DNA of 64,000 nt from Actinokineospora auranticolor (GTDB lineage: Bacteria > Actinomycetota > Actinomycetes > Mycobacteriales > Pseudonocardiaceae), in NCBI RefSeq assembly GCF_002934265.1, contig NZ_PTIX01000001.1:248001-312000 (forward strand), written 5' to 3'. Every line of letters starts with the position of its first letter. Position 1 is the stretch's first letter. The position numbers were made by a program, and so were the translations under genes. Of the stretch, positions 37,687-48,450 are shown piece after piece. A model generated the notes under the pieces. That model saw nothing but the letters and a program-made list of their open reading frames with translations. It was not told the origin of the DNA and ran no database searches.

Positions 37687-40600
37687 GTGGAACAGGACCG
37701 AACGGTCTCGAAGTCCGTGTCGCGCAACGAGATGACCGGTGTCGTGTACGGCACGGCGATCCAGGCCGCCCATCTCACGCAAGTGGGTGGCGACCAGCAC
37801 CTGTACTACGACGACGGCGTGCCCGCGCAGCGGCGCGCGGTACCGGGACGCGTCGAATCGGACTGCCCCTACCCGGGTCTGGCCGCATTCGGACCCGAAC
37901 AGGCCGCGTGGTTCTTCGGGCGGGAGCGGGTGGTCGCGGACCTGGTGGCGCACCTGGACAGCAGGCAGACGGCCGGTGGCGTGCAGGTCGTGGTCGCGCC
38001 GTCGGGTGCCGGGAAGTCGTCGGTGCTGCGCGCCGGGCTGCTGCCCGCGTTCGCCCGCGGCGCGGTGCCCGGTGCCAGGCGGCCGTCCGTGGTGCTCACC
38101 CCGACCGCGGAACCCATGCGCGCGTTGGCCGCGCACATCGCCGCGTTGACCGGATCCGGCTCGCTGCCGGACAACCCGGCCGACTGGGTGTCCCTTGTGG
38201 ACTCGGTCCGTCCGCTGATCGTGGTGGACCAGTTCGAGGAGCTGTTCACGCTGTGCCCGGACCTGGCGCAACGCCGGGCCTTCATCGAACTCCTGGTGCG
38301 GCTCGCCGCCGCGCCGAACCCGGCCGCGCTCGTCGTGTTCGGTGTCCGGTCGGACTTCTACTCGGCGTGCGTGGACCACCCCGAGCTGCGCGTCGCGTTG
38401 CAGGACAAGCCGCTGGTGATCGGGCCGATGGCGGAGGCCGAGCTGCGGCAGGCCATCGTGTTCCCGGCGCGCGCGGCCGGTCTGCGGGTCGAGGACGGGT
38501 TCGTCGAGGTGCTGTTGCGCGATCTCGGCGCCTCGGGTGGTGACTACGAGGCCGGTCGGCTGCCGCTGCTCGCGCACGCGCTGCGCGTTGGTTGGCAGCA
38601 ACGCCACGGTCACCTCCTCACGGTCCGCGGGTACCAGGACACCGGCGGCATCCGGTACGCCTTGGCCACCTCCGCCGAGCGCGTCTACAGTGGACTCGAT
38701 CCGGCCGGGCGGAACGCCGCCGCCTGGCTGTTCCCGCGCCTGGTGCGCGTCGGCGACGGCACGGAAGACATCCGGCGCAGGCTCTCCCGCGACGAACTGC
38801 TCTCGATGAGCATGGACCCGGCCCGCGTGGCCGCCGTCGCCGACGCCTTCACCCAAGCCCGGCTGCTGACCCGGCGCGCGGACACCGTCGAGATCACCCA
38901 CGAGGCCCTGCTGCGGCACTGGCCCCGGCTGCGCGGCTGGCTCGACGCCGACCGCGCGGGTCGGTTGCTGCGCCAAGACCTCGAGGACGCCGCCGTCGCG
39001 TGGGTTCGCGGCGGGCGCGACGGCGCGTTGCTGTACCGGGGAAGCAGGCTGGAACAGGCGACCGGGACCCACCCCGGCGAGCTGAGCGCGACCGGGTGGG
39101 CGTTCCTCGACGCCGGGGTGCGGGCGCGGCGGCGCGCGAGCGGGCTGCGCACCGCGGTCATCGCGGTTCTGGGCGTGTTGGCGCTGGTGGCGTCCGGCGC
39201 GGCGGTGTGGGCCGCGCAGAGCAGGCAGGACGCCGTCGAACAGCGCGACCTCGCCGTCTACCGGCGCGTGGTGTCGGAGGCGGACCGGCTGCGGCCGGTC
39301 GACCCGTCGCTCTCGGCTCAGCTTTCCCTGGTGGCGCACCGGATGCGCCCGAGTCAGGACACGTACTCGCGGCTGGTGGTCGCGGGCAACGGGCCGTTGT
39401 CCACACCGCTGACCGGCCACACGGATGGCGTTTGGGGGCTGGCCTTCAGCCCCGACGGCCGCACCCTCGCCTCTTCGGGGGCGGACCAGACGGTCCGGCT
39501 CTGGGCCGTCGGTGATCCACGGCGCCCGGTCGCGCTCGGCGGCCCGCTGATCGGGCCGGAGGGGCAACTCGGGTCCGTGGCGTTCAGCCCCGACGGCCGG
39601 GTGCTCGCGGCCGGGAGCTCGGACGGCAAGGTCTGGTTGTGGGACGTGTCGAATCCGGCCCACCCGGCCCGCCTCGGCGCACCGCTGGCGGTGGCCACCA
39701 GGGGAGCGGTGCCGGTCGCGTTCAAACCGGACGCGCCCGTGCTGGCGACCGGCGGCGCGGACCACCGCGTGTTGCTGTGGGACGTCGCCGACCCGGCGCA
39801 CCCCCGGCCCGCGGGTCCGCCGATCGCGGCGCACGACGGGCCGGTCGGCGCGCTGGCGTTCGGCCTCGGCGGACAGGCGCTGGTCACCGGCGGCGACGAC
39901 GGCGCGATCCGGCTCTGGCGCGTCGCCGACCCGGCGGCACCCGCGCCGCTGGGCGGGGTGGTGATCGACAAGAACGTCCGGGTGACCTCGGTGGCGTTCA
40001 GCCCGGACGGGCGCCTGGTCGCCACGAACGGCGACACCAAGCTGCGCATGGTCGACGTCACCGACCCGACCGCGCCGCGACCGCTCGCGGAATCGCCGCC
40101 GCGCCACACCAACGCGGTCAACGGCGTCGCCTTCAGCCCGGACGGCGCGACGGTCGCCACCGCCAGCACCGACCAGTCCGCTCGGCTGTGGAACGTCGCG
40201 GACCCGGATCCACCTGTCGCGGTGGGGGAACCGTTGACCGGACACACCCGCGCGGTGCACACCGTCGCGTTCGGACCGGGCGGGCACACGCTCGCCACGG
40301 CGGGTGCGGACCGGGTCGTGCGGTTGTGGGACCTGCCGCCCAGTTCCCTGGACGCGGGTCTGGGCGTGGTCGCGTCGACAGCCGTCAGCCCGGCGACGGG
40401 GATGCTGGCCACGGGTGGCGTGGGCGGTGGGGTGCGGCAGTGGTCGATGACGGAACCCGCCCAGGTCCGGCAGGCGGGGCCACCGCTGAAGGGGCACACG
40501 GAGATCGTGTACGCGCTCGCCTACCGGCCGGACGGTCGGGTTCTGGCGTCCGGCAGTCAAGACCACTCGATCCGGCTGTGGGACGTCTCCGATCCCGTGC

Positions 40601-41379
40601 ACCCCAGGCAGTTGGGGGAGCCGGTCGTGGGGAGCGAGACGGTTTACACCTTGGCGTTCAGCCCGGACGGGCGCACGTTGGCCTCGGGGGCGGGCGACGA
40701 CAGCGTCGCGGTGTGGGATGTGGCAGATCCGTTGCACCCCAAGGTTCTCCGGTCGATCACGGAGCACAGCAGTCCGGTGTACACGGTCGCGTTCAGCCCC
40801 GACGGGCGCACGCTGGTGTCCAGCAGCTTCGACAAGTCCGTGCGGCTGTGGGACGTGTCCGACCCGGCGCGGCCGACGGCGCTGGGGGAGCCGTTGGTGT
40901 ACGACTCGCCGGTGTACGCGGTCCGGTTCAGCCCGGACGGTCGGATCCTGGCGACCGGCGACTACTCGACCGTGCGGCTGTGGGACGTCACGGACCGCGC
41001 GCGTCCCGTGCGGCTGCCCGAACCGCAGGCGGGGCACACCGACACGATCTTCACCATGGCCTTCAGCCCGGACGGCCGCACGTTGGCCACGGGCGGTTTC
41101 GACCAGGCGGTGCGGTTGTGGGACGTCTCCGACCCGCGCGCGCCGGTGTTGTCGGAGGAGTCGCTCGGCGGCTACGGCGCGGGCGTGCTGTCGGTGTCGT
41201 TCAGCGCGGACGGGCGGACGCTGGCGACGGGGAGCATGGACCGGACCCTGCGGCTGTGGAACCTCGACGTGGTGGGCGATGCCCGTCGGGTCTGTGACAC
41301 CACCCGCGGCACTCTGACCCCGGACAGCTGGCGCGCGCACGTCGGCGAGGACGTGCCGTACGCGCCGCCCTGTCCGTGA
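37687..41379 (+). CDS. STAND NTPase with transmembrane segment and 14 WD40 repeats
   Basis: 1,230 residues. N-terminal extension (MTGVVYGTAIQAAHLTQVGG, ~16-40), an nSTAND1-type NTPase domain from SDCPYPGLAAFGPEQAAWFF, with Walker A VVAPSGAGKSSVLRAGL (Lys110) and Walker B PLIVVDQFEELFTL (Asp181), a helical region ending RGWLDADRAG, one transmembrane helix (~489-509, TAVIAVLGVLALVASGAAVW), then 14 WD40 repeats (~569-1215), enough for two seven-bladed propellers. GTG 37687 follows CAGGAG; the frame is open far upstream but without coding character. STAND proteins with WD40 sensors act as signal hubs, sometimes in antiphage defence; here no effector domain is recognised, so the output is unknown. 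Confidence 0.9.
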   Translation: MEQDRTVSKSVSRNEMTGVVYGTAIQAAHLTQVGGDQHLYYDDGVPAQRRAVPGRVESDCPYPGLAAFGPEQAAWFFGRERVVADLVAHLDSRQTAGGVQVVVAPSGAGKSSVLRAGLLPAFARGAVPGARRPSVVLTPTAEPMRALAAHIAALTGSGSLPDNPADWVSLVDSVRPLIVVDQFEELFTLCPDLAQRRAFIELLVRLAAAPNPAALVVFGVRSDFYSACVDHPELRVALQDKPLVIGPMAEAELRQAIVFPARAAGLRVEDGFVEVLLRDLGASGGDYEAGRLPLLAHALRVGWQQRHGHLLTVRGYQDTGGIRYALATSAERVYSGLDPAGRNAAAWLFPRLVRVGDGTEDIRRRLSRDELLSMSMDPARVAAVADAFTQARLLTRRADTVEITHEALLRHWPRLRGWLDADRAGRLLRQDLEDAAVAWVRGGRDGALLYRGSRLEQATGTHPGELSATGWAFLDAGVRARRRASGLRTAVIAVLGVLALVASGAAVWAAQSRQDAVEQRDLAVYRRVVSEADRLRPVDPSLSAQLSLVAHRMRPSQDTYSRLVVAGNGPLSTPLTGHTDGVWGLAFSPDGRTLASSGADQTVRLWAVGDPRRPVALGGPLIGPEGQLGSVAFSPDGRVLAAGSSDGKVWLWDVSNPAHPARLGAPLAVATRGAVPVAFKPDAPVLATGGADHRVLLWDVADPAHPRPAGPPIAAHDGPVGALAFGLGGQALVTGGDDGAIRLWRVADPAAPAPLGGVVIDKNVRVTSVAFSPDGRLVATNGDTKLRMVDVTDPTAPRPLAESPPRHTNAVNGVAFSPDGATVATASTDQSARLWNVADPDPPVAVGEPLTGHTRAVHTVAFGPGGHTLATAGADRVVRLWDLPPSSLDAGLGVVASTAVSPATGMLATGGVGGGVRQWSMTEPAQVRQAGPPLKGHTEIVYALAYRPDGRVLASGSQDHSIRLWDVSDPVHPRQLGEPVVGSETVYTLAFSPDGRTLASGAGDDSVAVWDVADPLHPKVLRSITEHSSPVYTVAFSPDGRTLVSSSFDKSVRLWDVSDPARPTALGEPLVYDSPVYAVRFSPDGRILATGDYSTVRLWDVTDRARPVRLPEPQAGHTDTIFTMAFSPDGRTLATGGFDQAVRLWDVSDPRAPVLSEESLGGYGAGVLSVSFSADGRTLATGSMDRTLRLWNLDVVGDARRVCDTTRGTLTPDSWRAHVGEDVPYAPPCP

Positions 41380-41380
41380 C

Positions 41381-41396
41381 GGTACCGAACGGTACC
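41381..41396. promoter_or_regulatory. GGTACCG-AA-CGGTACC operator before the broken TetR gene
   Basis: Inverted repeat GGTACCGAACGGTACC with 7-bp arms, 23 bp before the ATG of the frameshifted TetR gene. Typical of TetR autoregulatory sites in Actinobacteria. It starts 2 bp after the stop of the STAND-WD40 gene. Confidence 0.6.
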
Positions 41397-41419
41397 GTTG
41401 TGGGTGCTATCCTCGTCCG

Positions 41420-41991
41420 ATGCCGACCCATGCCCGCGAGCGCCTCCTGCGCGCGGCGCAGGAACTGTTCTACGCGGAGGGCATCCGAGCCGTCGGCGTC
41501 GAGCGGCTGTTGACGGTGTCGGGTGTCGGCCGGGCGTCGTTCTACCGGCACTTCGCCAGCAAGGACGACCTGGTCGTCCTCACGATCCGAACCTTCAGCG
41601 ACACCTGGCTCGCCTGGCTGTCCGACGCCGTGGCAACCCGCGGCGGTCCCCGCTGACCGTGTTAGACGCCCTGGCGGAGCGCTTCGTGGCCGATGACTAC
41701 CGGGGGTGTGCCGCCATTCACACGATGGTGGAGTCGGCGGATCCGGAGAGTCCGGCTCATCAGGTCGCGGCCAGGCACGAACTGGCCACGATCGCGTACC
41801 TCCGTGACCTGCTGGTGGCGGCTGGGTACAACGATGCTGATGGCCTTGCTGAGACCCTCAACCTGTTGGCGGATGGAGCGATCATTACCGCTATCCGGCT
41901 GCGGAATGCTCGTCCTGCTGAAATGGCCAAGGGCATCGCTGCCGACCTGTTGGCCCGGGACAAGGCGGGTGCTGCTTCCGCCGGGCAGTGA
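41420..41991 (+). pseudogene. TetR-family regulator, frameshifted
   Basis: The first 75 codons give a normal TetR helix-turn-helix (ARERLLRAAQELFYAEGIRA, RASFYRHFASKDDLVVLTIR). The frame then ends at ATRGGPR-stop (41654-41656). The ligand-binding half continues one frame over from ~41645 (LTVLDALAERFVADDYRGCA, MVESADPESPAHQVAARHEL) to the stop at 41991. One base appears to be missing in GGCGGTCCCC; adding one would join both parts into ~190 residues, the normal length. It is either a recent mutation, a sequencing error or (less likely) recoding. Confidence 0.75.
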
Positions 41992-42032
41992 GTTGTCCAC
42001 AGGCTCGCTGTTGATCTTCCGGTTCTGTCGGT

Positions 42033-42635
42033 CCTTGACCTCAAGGAGTCGATGCGCCAGGCATGAGATGATCTCGGGGATGAGTGATCAGAGATCATGC
42101 TGTGGCGTGTGGTGTTGAGTTCCGAGGAGCGGGAAACGATTTCGCGGGAGTTGAGAGCGAGGCGGTCTTTCAGGTTTATCGGGCGGGCGCTGGTGCGGCG
42201 TCATTCGGTGATCGCTCGGGAGGTAGCCCGTACTGGTGGGTGGCTGGCTTATCGAGCGGTGAAGTCGGGGAAACGCGCTGCGGCGATGCGTGCCCGACCG
42301 TAGTCGCGCAAGTTGGAACGCGCGGGCGGGTTGCGGGCCATGACGCACAAGGCTTTGCGATCCGGGTCGCGCGAAACGTGTGTCACCGTGACGGAAGCAG
42401 CCTCGACATGACCTGATCGTGGGCATGGTCAACATCGGCGAACGCCCGAAAGAGGACGAGGACCGGGCCGTGCCCGACTTCCGGGAAGGCGATCCAATCC
42501 TCGGGTCCGCGTGCAAGTCTCAGATCCCGACCCTGGTGGAACGCCAGACCCGGTTCGTGATGCCACCGGCGAACAAGATGACAACAACGAACTTCTGGTC
42601 AAACACCGTGTCGCAATGACCCCTTGAGGTCAAGG
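42033..42635 (+). mobile_element. Internally deleted IS30-family element
   Basis: Inverted ends CCTTGACCTCAAGGAGTC (42033-42050) and GACCCCTTGAGGTCAAGG (42618-42635) differ in one position. Inside are pieces of an IS30 transposase. Length is ~600 bp against 1.0-1.2 kb for complete elements, so it is a non-autonomous remnant that could still be moved in trans. Confidence 0.7.
42097..42619 (+). pseudogene. IS30-family transposase remnant
   Basis: N-terminal part: LSSEERETISRELRARRSFR, HSVIAREVARTGGW, the IS30 HTH_38 domain. After stop codons and frame changes, the start of the catalytic domain is seen at 42413-42619 ([50 protein letters not shown]), where IS30 normally has 'EGDLI' with the first catalytic Asp (here GDPI). 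The rest of the DDE domain is gone. Inactive. Confidence 0.75.
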
Positions 42636-42920
42636 GCCCCTACGAGCCTGCGGTGGGGCAAGAGCGGTGGGGAGGGGCAAGCCCACCCCACCCGCAGGAG
42701 AATTTGGCAGGCTCGTCCCCCCACGCAAAGCAAGTCCACCCAATCAAGGCGAATGGTGCGGGCGCGTTGCGTTAGGCGGGGGGGCTGGACTCAAGCGGCG
42801 GTTGTGGGGTGGGTCCGGTGTTGCCGCGTTGCGTTGGGTGGGGCTGGGATCCTGCGGCGGTTGTGGGGTGGCCGGTGCTCGACCGTGTGGGAGCGGGATC
42901 CGTTGTGTGGGATTGGGGGA
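42636..42920. other. Non-coding stretch with a 62-bp imperfect tandem repeat
   Basis: No gene seen. Two copies of a ~62-bp unit starting GCGTTGCGTT occur at 42764 and 42826, both containing GCGGCGGTTGTGGGGTGG. G-rich on the plus strand. It separates the IS30 remnant from the rox promoter. Confidence 0.5.
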
Positions 42921-42948
42921 GTGACTCCCTCCCACTTCAACATATAGC
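42921..42948 (+). promoter_or_regulatory. Candidate rox promoter
   Basis: GTGACT (42921-42926) and TATAGC (42943-42948) with a 16-bp spacer resemble -35 and -10 boxes of a housekeeping-sigma promoter. The predicted transcription start (~42955) is next to the RAE-like element. Confidence 0.45.
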
Positions 42949-42955
42949 GCACTGG

Positions 42956-42974
42956 GGGGCTTGTGGCAAGGGCT
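42956..42974 (+). promoter_or_regulatory. Rifamycin-associated element (RAE)-like sequence
   Basis: GGGGCTTGTGGCAAGGGCT, with the inverted CTTG-TGG-CAAG core, lies 77 bp before the rox start. It closely resembles my recollection of the 19-bp RAE found upstream of rifamycin-inactivating genes in actinomycetes, which mediates rifamycin induction. Confidence 0.75.
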
Positions 42975-43003
42975 GGGTTGTGGTCCAGAATTGCCCGCCG
43001 TAG

Positions 43004-44473
<1,470 letters not shown>

Positions 44474-44585
44474 CCGACTCGAGCCGGTCGTCGTGGCAGG
44501 AGGGGGTCGACACCGCGGTGTGACCGGGCGGTGGCGGGTGTCCGAGATCGTCCGGCTCGGCTGGTGCGGTCGCGTGGTTCGGCGA

Positions 44586-45896
44586 TCAGACCGCGACCGC
44601 GCAGGTGTCCGATGCCGAGCCGCCGTAGACGCTGACTATGCCGGTCTTCCCGTCGGCGTAGAAGCGGGTCATGATGCCCGCCGGGTGGGAGCCGAAGAGG
44701 AGGGGGCCGAGTACCGGGGCGACTTCCGCCTGGTGGGCCTCGTCTCCCTCCTCCGGGATCACCCACAGGGAGCAGGTTTGCGGGGTGACGTGTTCCTGGA
44801 CGACGCTCGTCCCCACCTCCGCCGCGGCGGTCACCGCCGACTCCCACTCGCCGGGGGCGGTGTCGCGGCCGATCATGACCTGTTCACCACTCATCCCCAG
44901 CCCCGCCTTCAACACCAACCGCTCCTGAGTGTCCACTGTGAAGCGGAGCAGGTCTACCTCGCGGTCCTCCCAGGTTGTTCGGCGGTCGGTCAGGACTCGG
45001 GTCCACGGTAGGTACTTCGCGACCAAGGCGCGTTCGGCGGTGGTCATCCACGGCCGTCCTTCCGACAGCAGGCCCATGGTCACCTTGCTCGACAGGAAAG
45101 TCGACGTCTGCGTGCCCACCAGCAGGCACCCGTGGTCCAGCGCCTCCTGCACGGGTGCCATGTCGATCCCCAGGCCCTCCCAATCCGGGATGGTGAAGTT
45201 GCGCAACCCCACCCCGTACCGCGACTCCGGCGCGCAATCCCAGGCTCCGTGCAGATCCTCGGGCTCGAAGAACCGCGCGTGCAGGCCCAAGGCGCCGAAG
45301 TACTCGGACTCCAGGTCGAAGTACCGCGTCGACGACACCCCCTGGTCCCGCGCACTTCCGACGATCGCCACCCTCGGCGACACACCGAGTTCCACGCACA
45401 GGTCCCGGAACATCGCGGCCCGGGCGCCGAACGGGCTCAACCCGTCGATGCCGTAGAGGTCACGCCACACCGCCATCCGGCAGTGCGTCTCGATCGGACC
45501 GCCCAGGGCGCCGCTGACGTTGAACTCGAGGAACTTCGGGCCGTCCGGGCCGATCACCACGTCCGGGCGGGCCACGCGGTCGGCGTAGCGCTCCTCCAGG
45601 AGTTGGTCCGCCACGAACAGCCGGTGCTCGCTCTCCGGCATCCGGTACGCCTTCAGCCGACCCTCGGTCGTGTCCGCCGTCTCCAAGGCCGTGCGCCGCA
45701 CCAGGTCCAGCAGTGCCGAAGCGGCGCGGAACAGCTCGGCGTGGGAGGCTCGGGGCAGGGCGATCGGGGCGGCGGGGAGGAACGGCTGGTACGGCCAGCC
45801 CGTGTCGCGGATCTCGTAGTGCAGCCGCTCGCGGATGACGGGGGCTGGTGCCGTCGGCGCGAAACTGTAAGCTCCGAACCAGGGGTGCGTGGTCAT
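44586..45896 (-). CDS. ATP-grasp amide ligase-like protein (glutathionylspermidine synthase-like)
   Basis: 436 residues. RPDVVIGPDGPKFLEFNVSG is the acidic metal/ATP-binding block of preATP-grasp/GspS-type ligases, and LVLKAGLGMSGEQVMIGRDT looks like the glycine-rich nucleotide loop; SVVQEHVTPQTCSLWV is a further strand of the grasp fold. Such enzymes make amide bonds through acyl phosphates. It starts at ATG 45896, only 41 bp from the divergent MaoC start, and ends near rox. Its place beside the alpha-oxoamine synthase operon suggests that it joins an amino acid to the product. The name is by fold; sequence identity to known ligases looks low. Confidence 0.75.
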   Translation of the reverse strand: MTTHPWFGAYSFAPTAPAPVIRERLHYEIRDTGWPYQPFLPAAPIALPRASHAELFRAASALLDLVRRTALETADTTEGRLKAYRMPESEHRLFVADQLLEERYADRVARPDVVIGPDGPKFLEFNVSGALGGPIETHCRMAVWRDLYGIDGLSPFGARAAMFRDLCVELGVSPRVAIVGSARDQGVSSTRYFDLESEYFGALGLHARFFEPEDLHGAWDCAPESRYGVGLRNFTIPDWEGLGIDMAPVQEALDHGCLLVGTQTSTFLSSKVTMGLLSEGRPWMTTAERALVAKYLPWTRVLTDRRTTWEDREVDLLRFTVDTQERLVLKAGLGMSGEQVMIGRDTAPGEWESAVTAAAEVGTSVVQEHVTPQTCSLWVIPEEGDEAHQAEVAPVLGPLLFGSHPAGIMTRFYADGKTGIVSVYGGSASDTCAVAV

Positions 45897-45937
45897 CGGT
45901 GAGCACTTCCTTTGCAAACCAACGTGAAGGGGCGGGC

Positions 45938-46438
45938 ATGACGCTGCGGCAGGTGGGGGACGACGAGTTCGTCGAGGAGCACGGGGGCGACTACGAGGAC
46001 TTCGAGCCCGGCATGGTGATCCGGCACTGGCCCGGTCGGACGCTCACCGAGACCGACAACACCTGGCTCACCCTGCTGACCATGAACCAGCACCCCCTGC
46101 ACTTCGACCGCGCCTACGGCGAGGGCGCCGAGTACGGGCGGATCCTGGTCAACAGCGGCATCACGCTGTGCCTCGTCGGCGGCATGACCGTGCAGGCCCT
46201 CTCCGCGCGGGCCGTGGCCAACCTCGGGTGGGACCGGGTCCGGCTCAAGGACCCGGTCTACGTCGGCGACACCCTCTACGCCACCAGCCGGATCCTCGGC
46301 AAGCGGCTCTCGAACTCCCGGCCCGGCAACGGGATCATCACCGTCGAGACCACCGGCACCAAGTCCACCGGTGAGACCGTCATCGTGTTCGAGCGCTCGT
46401 TCATGGTCCGCTGCCGCACTCACCCGGACGCCTCGTAG
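45938..46438 (+). CDS. MaoC-family dehydratase/hydratase
   Basis: 166 residues, hot-dog fold hydratase_2. The catalytic segment MNQHPLHFDRAYGEGAEYGR (Asp-x4-5-His type) and VKDPVYVGD-like RLKDPVYVGDTLYATSRI are clear. The closest theme is mesaconyl-CoA/beta-methylmalyl-CoA dehydratases, which dehydrate malyl-CoA-like thioesters. ATG 45938 follows GAAGGGGCGGGC. It lies divergent from the ATP-grasp gene and convergent with the OCD-type gene (18-19 bp overlap of 3' ends). In the cluster it would dehydrate the CitE product. Confidence 0.88.
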   Translation: MTLRQVGDDEFVEEHGGDYEDFEPGMVIRHWPGRTLTETDNTWLTLLTMNQHPLHFDRAYGEGAEYGRILVNSGITLCLVGGMTVQALSARAVANLGWDRVRLKDPVYVGDTLYATSRILGKRLSNSRPGNGIITVETTGTKSTGETVIVFERSFMVRCRTHPDAS

Positions 46439-47346
46439 AGCGCCGCCGCGGCAGCGGTGTCCTCAATGGCCATACCGACACCGCGGAACACCGTGGTGCC
46501 AACGGGTCGATCCGTCACGGTGCCCAGGTCGTGCAGGTCCGCCTCGGTGATCAGGCCGCGGGCCAGCGCGGCCCGCACCTCACCGGCGTCCTCGACCGCC
46601 GCGGCGCGCTCCTCGACCACGACGAAGGCCGCCGCGAGCAGCGCCGGGTCGACCTCGACGGCATCCTCGTGCGTGCCGCCGATGACGTTGACGTGCGCGC
46701 CGCGCGCCACCCAGTCGGCCGCCACCAACGGTTCCGAGCCCGAGGTCGACGTCGCGGTGCAGATGATCGGGGAGTCCACCACGGCGTCCCGCACCGAGGC
46801 GCACACCGACACCGGCAGGCCGTGGCTCTCCCGAACCCAGGACGCGAACTCCCCGGTCCGCGCCGGGGTCCGGGAGAACACCCGAACAGTCCTGATCGGA
46901 CGTACGGCCGACACCGCGTTCACCAACGCCCTTGCCTGAACTCCAGCCCCGACAAGGGAGAGTTCGTCCGCACCCGGGTCCGCGCACACCCGCGTGGCCA
47001 GGGCGGCGACCGCGCCGGTCCGCACGGCGGTCAGTTCGGCGCCGTCCAGCAGCGCGGTGATCCGGCCCGTCACCAGGTCGGTCAGCACCACGACACCGTG
47101 GATCAGCGGCAGCCCGCGCGCGGGGTTGTCCGGTGTCAGCGTCGTGATCTTCACGCTGCCCACCCCGCGACGCTCCCACACGGCTGTCCCGGCCAGCAGC
47201 TGGCTGTCACCGTGTTCGACGACCGTCCGCGACGGCGAGCGAGTCGCCCCCGCCGCGAGGTCGGCGAACACCTCAGCCAGCGCGTCGACCACCCGCAGCA
47301 TCCGCTTCGGACCGGACATCCGCGCGGCGGTGACGGTGGTGGTCAC
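46420..47346 (-). CDS. Ornithine cyclodeaminase/mu-crystallin family NAD(P)-dependent enzyme
   Basis: 308 residues. Rossmann motif [20 protein letters not shown] (~129-148), [20 protein letters not shown] (substrate Lys region) and [36 protein letters not shown] typical of OCD/mu-crystallin proteins. Family members include cyclodeaminases, imine reductases and, in some natural product pathways, enoyl or keto reductases; which applies is not readable. The GTG start overlaps the aldolase stop by 4 bp; it is the last gene of the operon. I infer a reductive role after MaoC in this cluster. Confidence 0.85.
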   Translation of the reverse strand: MTTTVTAARMSGPKRMLRVVDALAEVFADLAAGATRSPSRTVVEHGDSQLLAGTAVWERRGVGSVKITTLTPDNPARGLPLIHGVVVLTDLVTGRITALLDGAELTAVRTGAVAALATRVCADPGADELSLVGAGVQARALVNAVSAVRPIRTVRVFSRTPARTGEFASWVRESHGLPVSVCASVRDAVVDSPIICTATSTSGSEPLVAADWVARGAHVNVIGGTHEDAVEVDPALLAAAFVVVEERAAAVEDAGEVRAALARGLITEADLHDLGTVTDRPVGTTVFRGVGMAIEDTAAAAALYEASG

Positions 47347-48350
47347 GCGACCTCCCGGCGGCCCAGCTCGGCGACCACGTCCACGATCAGGTCCTCCTGG
47401 CCCGCGATCGCCTGCCGCCTGCCCAGCTCGAAGAACACGTCGCGGGGGTCCACCCCGGCCCGGCCCGCCGCGTCCAGCACCTGGTGCTTGAAGCCGGAGA
47501 ACACCCCGGCGAGCCCGCTGACGATGCTCAGCGACCCGGTGACCGGCGGCGCGGGCATCAGCTCGCGCTCGGCGAACTCGGCCGCGTCGAGCAGGCCGTA
47601 GAGGTCGATGCCGGTGTCGAAGCCGAGGCGTTCGAGCACCGGCACCAGCACCTCCAGCTGGGTGTTGCCCGCGCCGGCGCCGAAGCCGCGCGCGCAGCCA
47701 TCGATGATCGTGGCCCCGGCCTGCGCGGCGGCGACCGAGTTGGCGACCGCCATGCCCAGGTTGTTGTGCCCGTGGAAGATGACCGGCACGTCGACGGCGG
47801 CGGCGATCGCACCGATGCGCGCGGACACGTCCGGTGGCAGGAAGTTGCCCGCCGAGTCCATCAGGCCGACGGCCCGCGCGCCGTAGCCGACGGCCGCGAC
47901 GGCGTGCTCGGCCAATTGGTCGGGGGAAGCCATGTGGCTCATCATCAGCACGCAGTGCCCGTCCGCGCCCTGTTCCGCGAGGAAGCCCAGGTGCCGCTCG
48001 GCCAGCGAGGTCTCGGTGCAGTGCACCCCGATCCGCACCACGTCCGCGCCGTGCTCGAGCGCCCGGTGCAGGTCCGTGGACGTGCCCCAGCCGGGCAGCA
48101 TGAACACGCCCATCCGGCTGTGCCGCAACGCCTCCCGGACGGTCGAGAGCATCACGTCGTCGCTCACGGCGGCCCGCCCGACCTGGAGGGACGACGCCCC
48201 CAGCCCGTTGCCGTGGCCGACCTCGACCACCGGCACACCGGCCGCGTCGGCGGCCTCGGCGTACCCGCGCAACGCGGCGACGTCGAGCTGGTGGCGCACC
48301 GCGTGCTGCCCGTCGCGCAACGTGGGGTCGTGGATGATGACTCGGTTCAT
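47343..48350 (-). CDS. 4-hydroxy-2-oxovalerate aldolase-like protein (DmpG/BphI family)
   Basis: 335 residues, HMGL-like TIM barrel. [15 protein letters not shown] at the N-terminus is the signature of 4-hydroxy-2-ketoacid aldolases; metal ligands appear in [20 protein letters not shown], and [20 protein letters not shown] is conserved. It cleaves or forms 4-hydroxy-2-oxo acids from pyruvate and an aldehyde and normally forms a channelling complex with an acylating aldehyde dehydrogenase, encoded next upstream. In this biosynthetic setting the synthetic direction is plausible. A repeated copy of its start region lies 104 bp upstream. Confidence 0.9.
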   Translation of the reverse strand: MNRVIIHDPTLRDGQHAVRHQLDVAALRGYAEAADAAGVPVVEVGHGNGLGASSLQVGRAAVSDDVMLSTVREALRHSRMGVFMLPGWGTSTDLHRALEHGADVVRIGVHCTETSLAERHLGFLAEQGADGHCVLMMSHMASPDQLAEHAVAAVGYGARAVGLMDSAGNFLPPDVSARIGAIAAAVDVPVIFHGHNNLGMAVANSVAAAQAGATIIDGCARGFGAGAGNTQLEVLVPVLERLGFDTGIDLYGLLDAAEFAERELMPAPPVTGSLSIVSGLAGVFSGFKHQVLDAAGRAGVDPRDVFFELGRRQAIAGQEDLIVDVVAELGRREVA

Positions 48351-48450
48351 CGGTGCACCCCCGGTTCCCTGGACCACGCGTGACAGGCCGTGTGTTGATG
48401 GGCGGATATCGGCTGGCGGCGCACTGCCGAGCGGTGGATGGCCATCCGGG

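Noticed and set aside
37564-41340. A 1,258-codon open frame on the minus strand
   Set aside because: It is antisense to the STAND-WD40 gene; its protein is Arg/Gly/Pro-rich without motifs, as expected from the mirror of GC-rich codons.
41420-41991. Programmed frameshift in the TetR gene
   Set aside because: No slippery heptamer or downstream structure seen at 41640-41656; simple mutation or sequencing error is more likely.
42667-42947. Short open frames in the G-rich stretch before rox
   Set aside because: They follow a 62-bp tandem repeat, have no ribosome site and encode Gly/Trp/Arg-rich peptides only.
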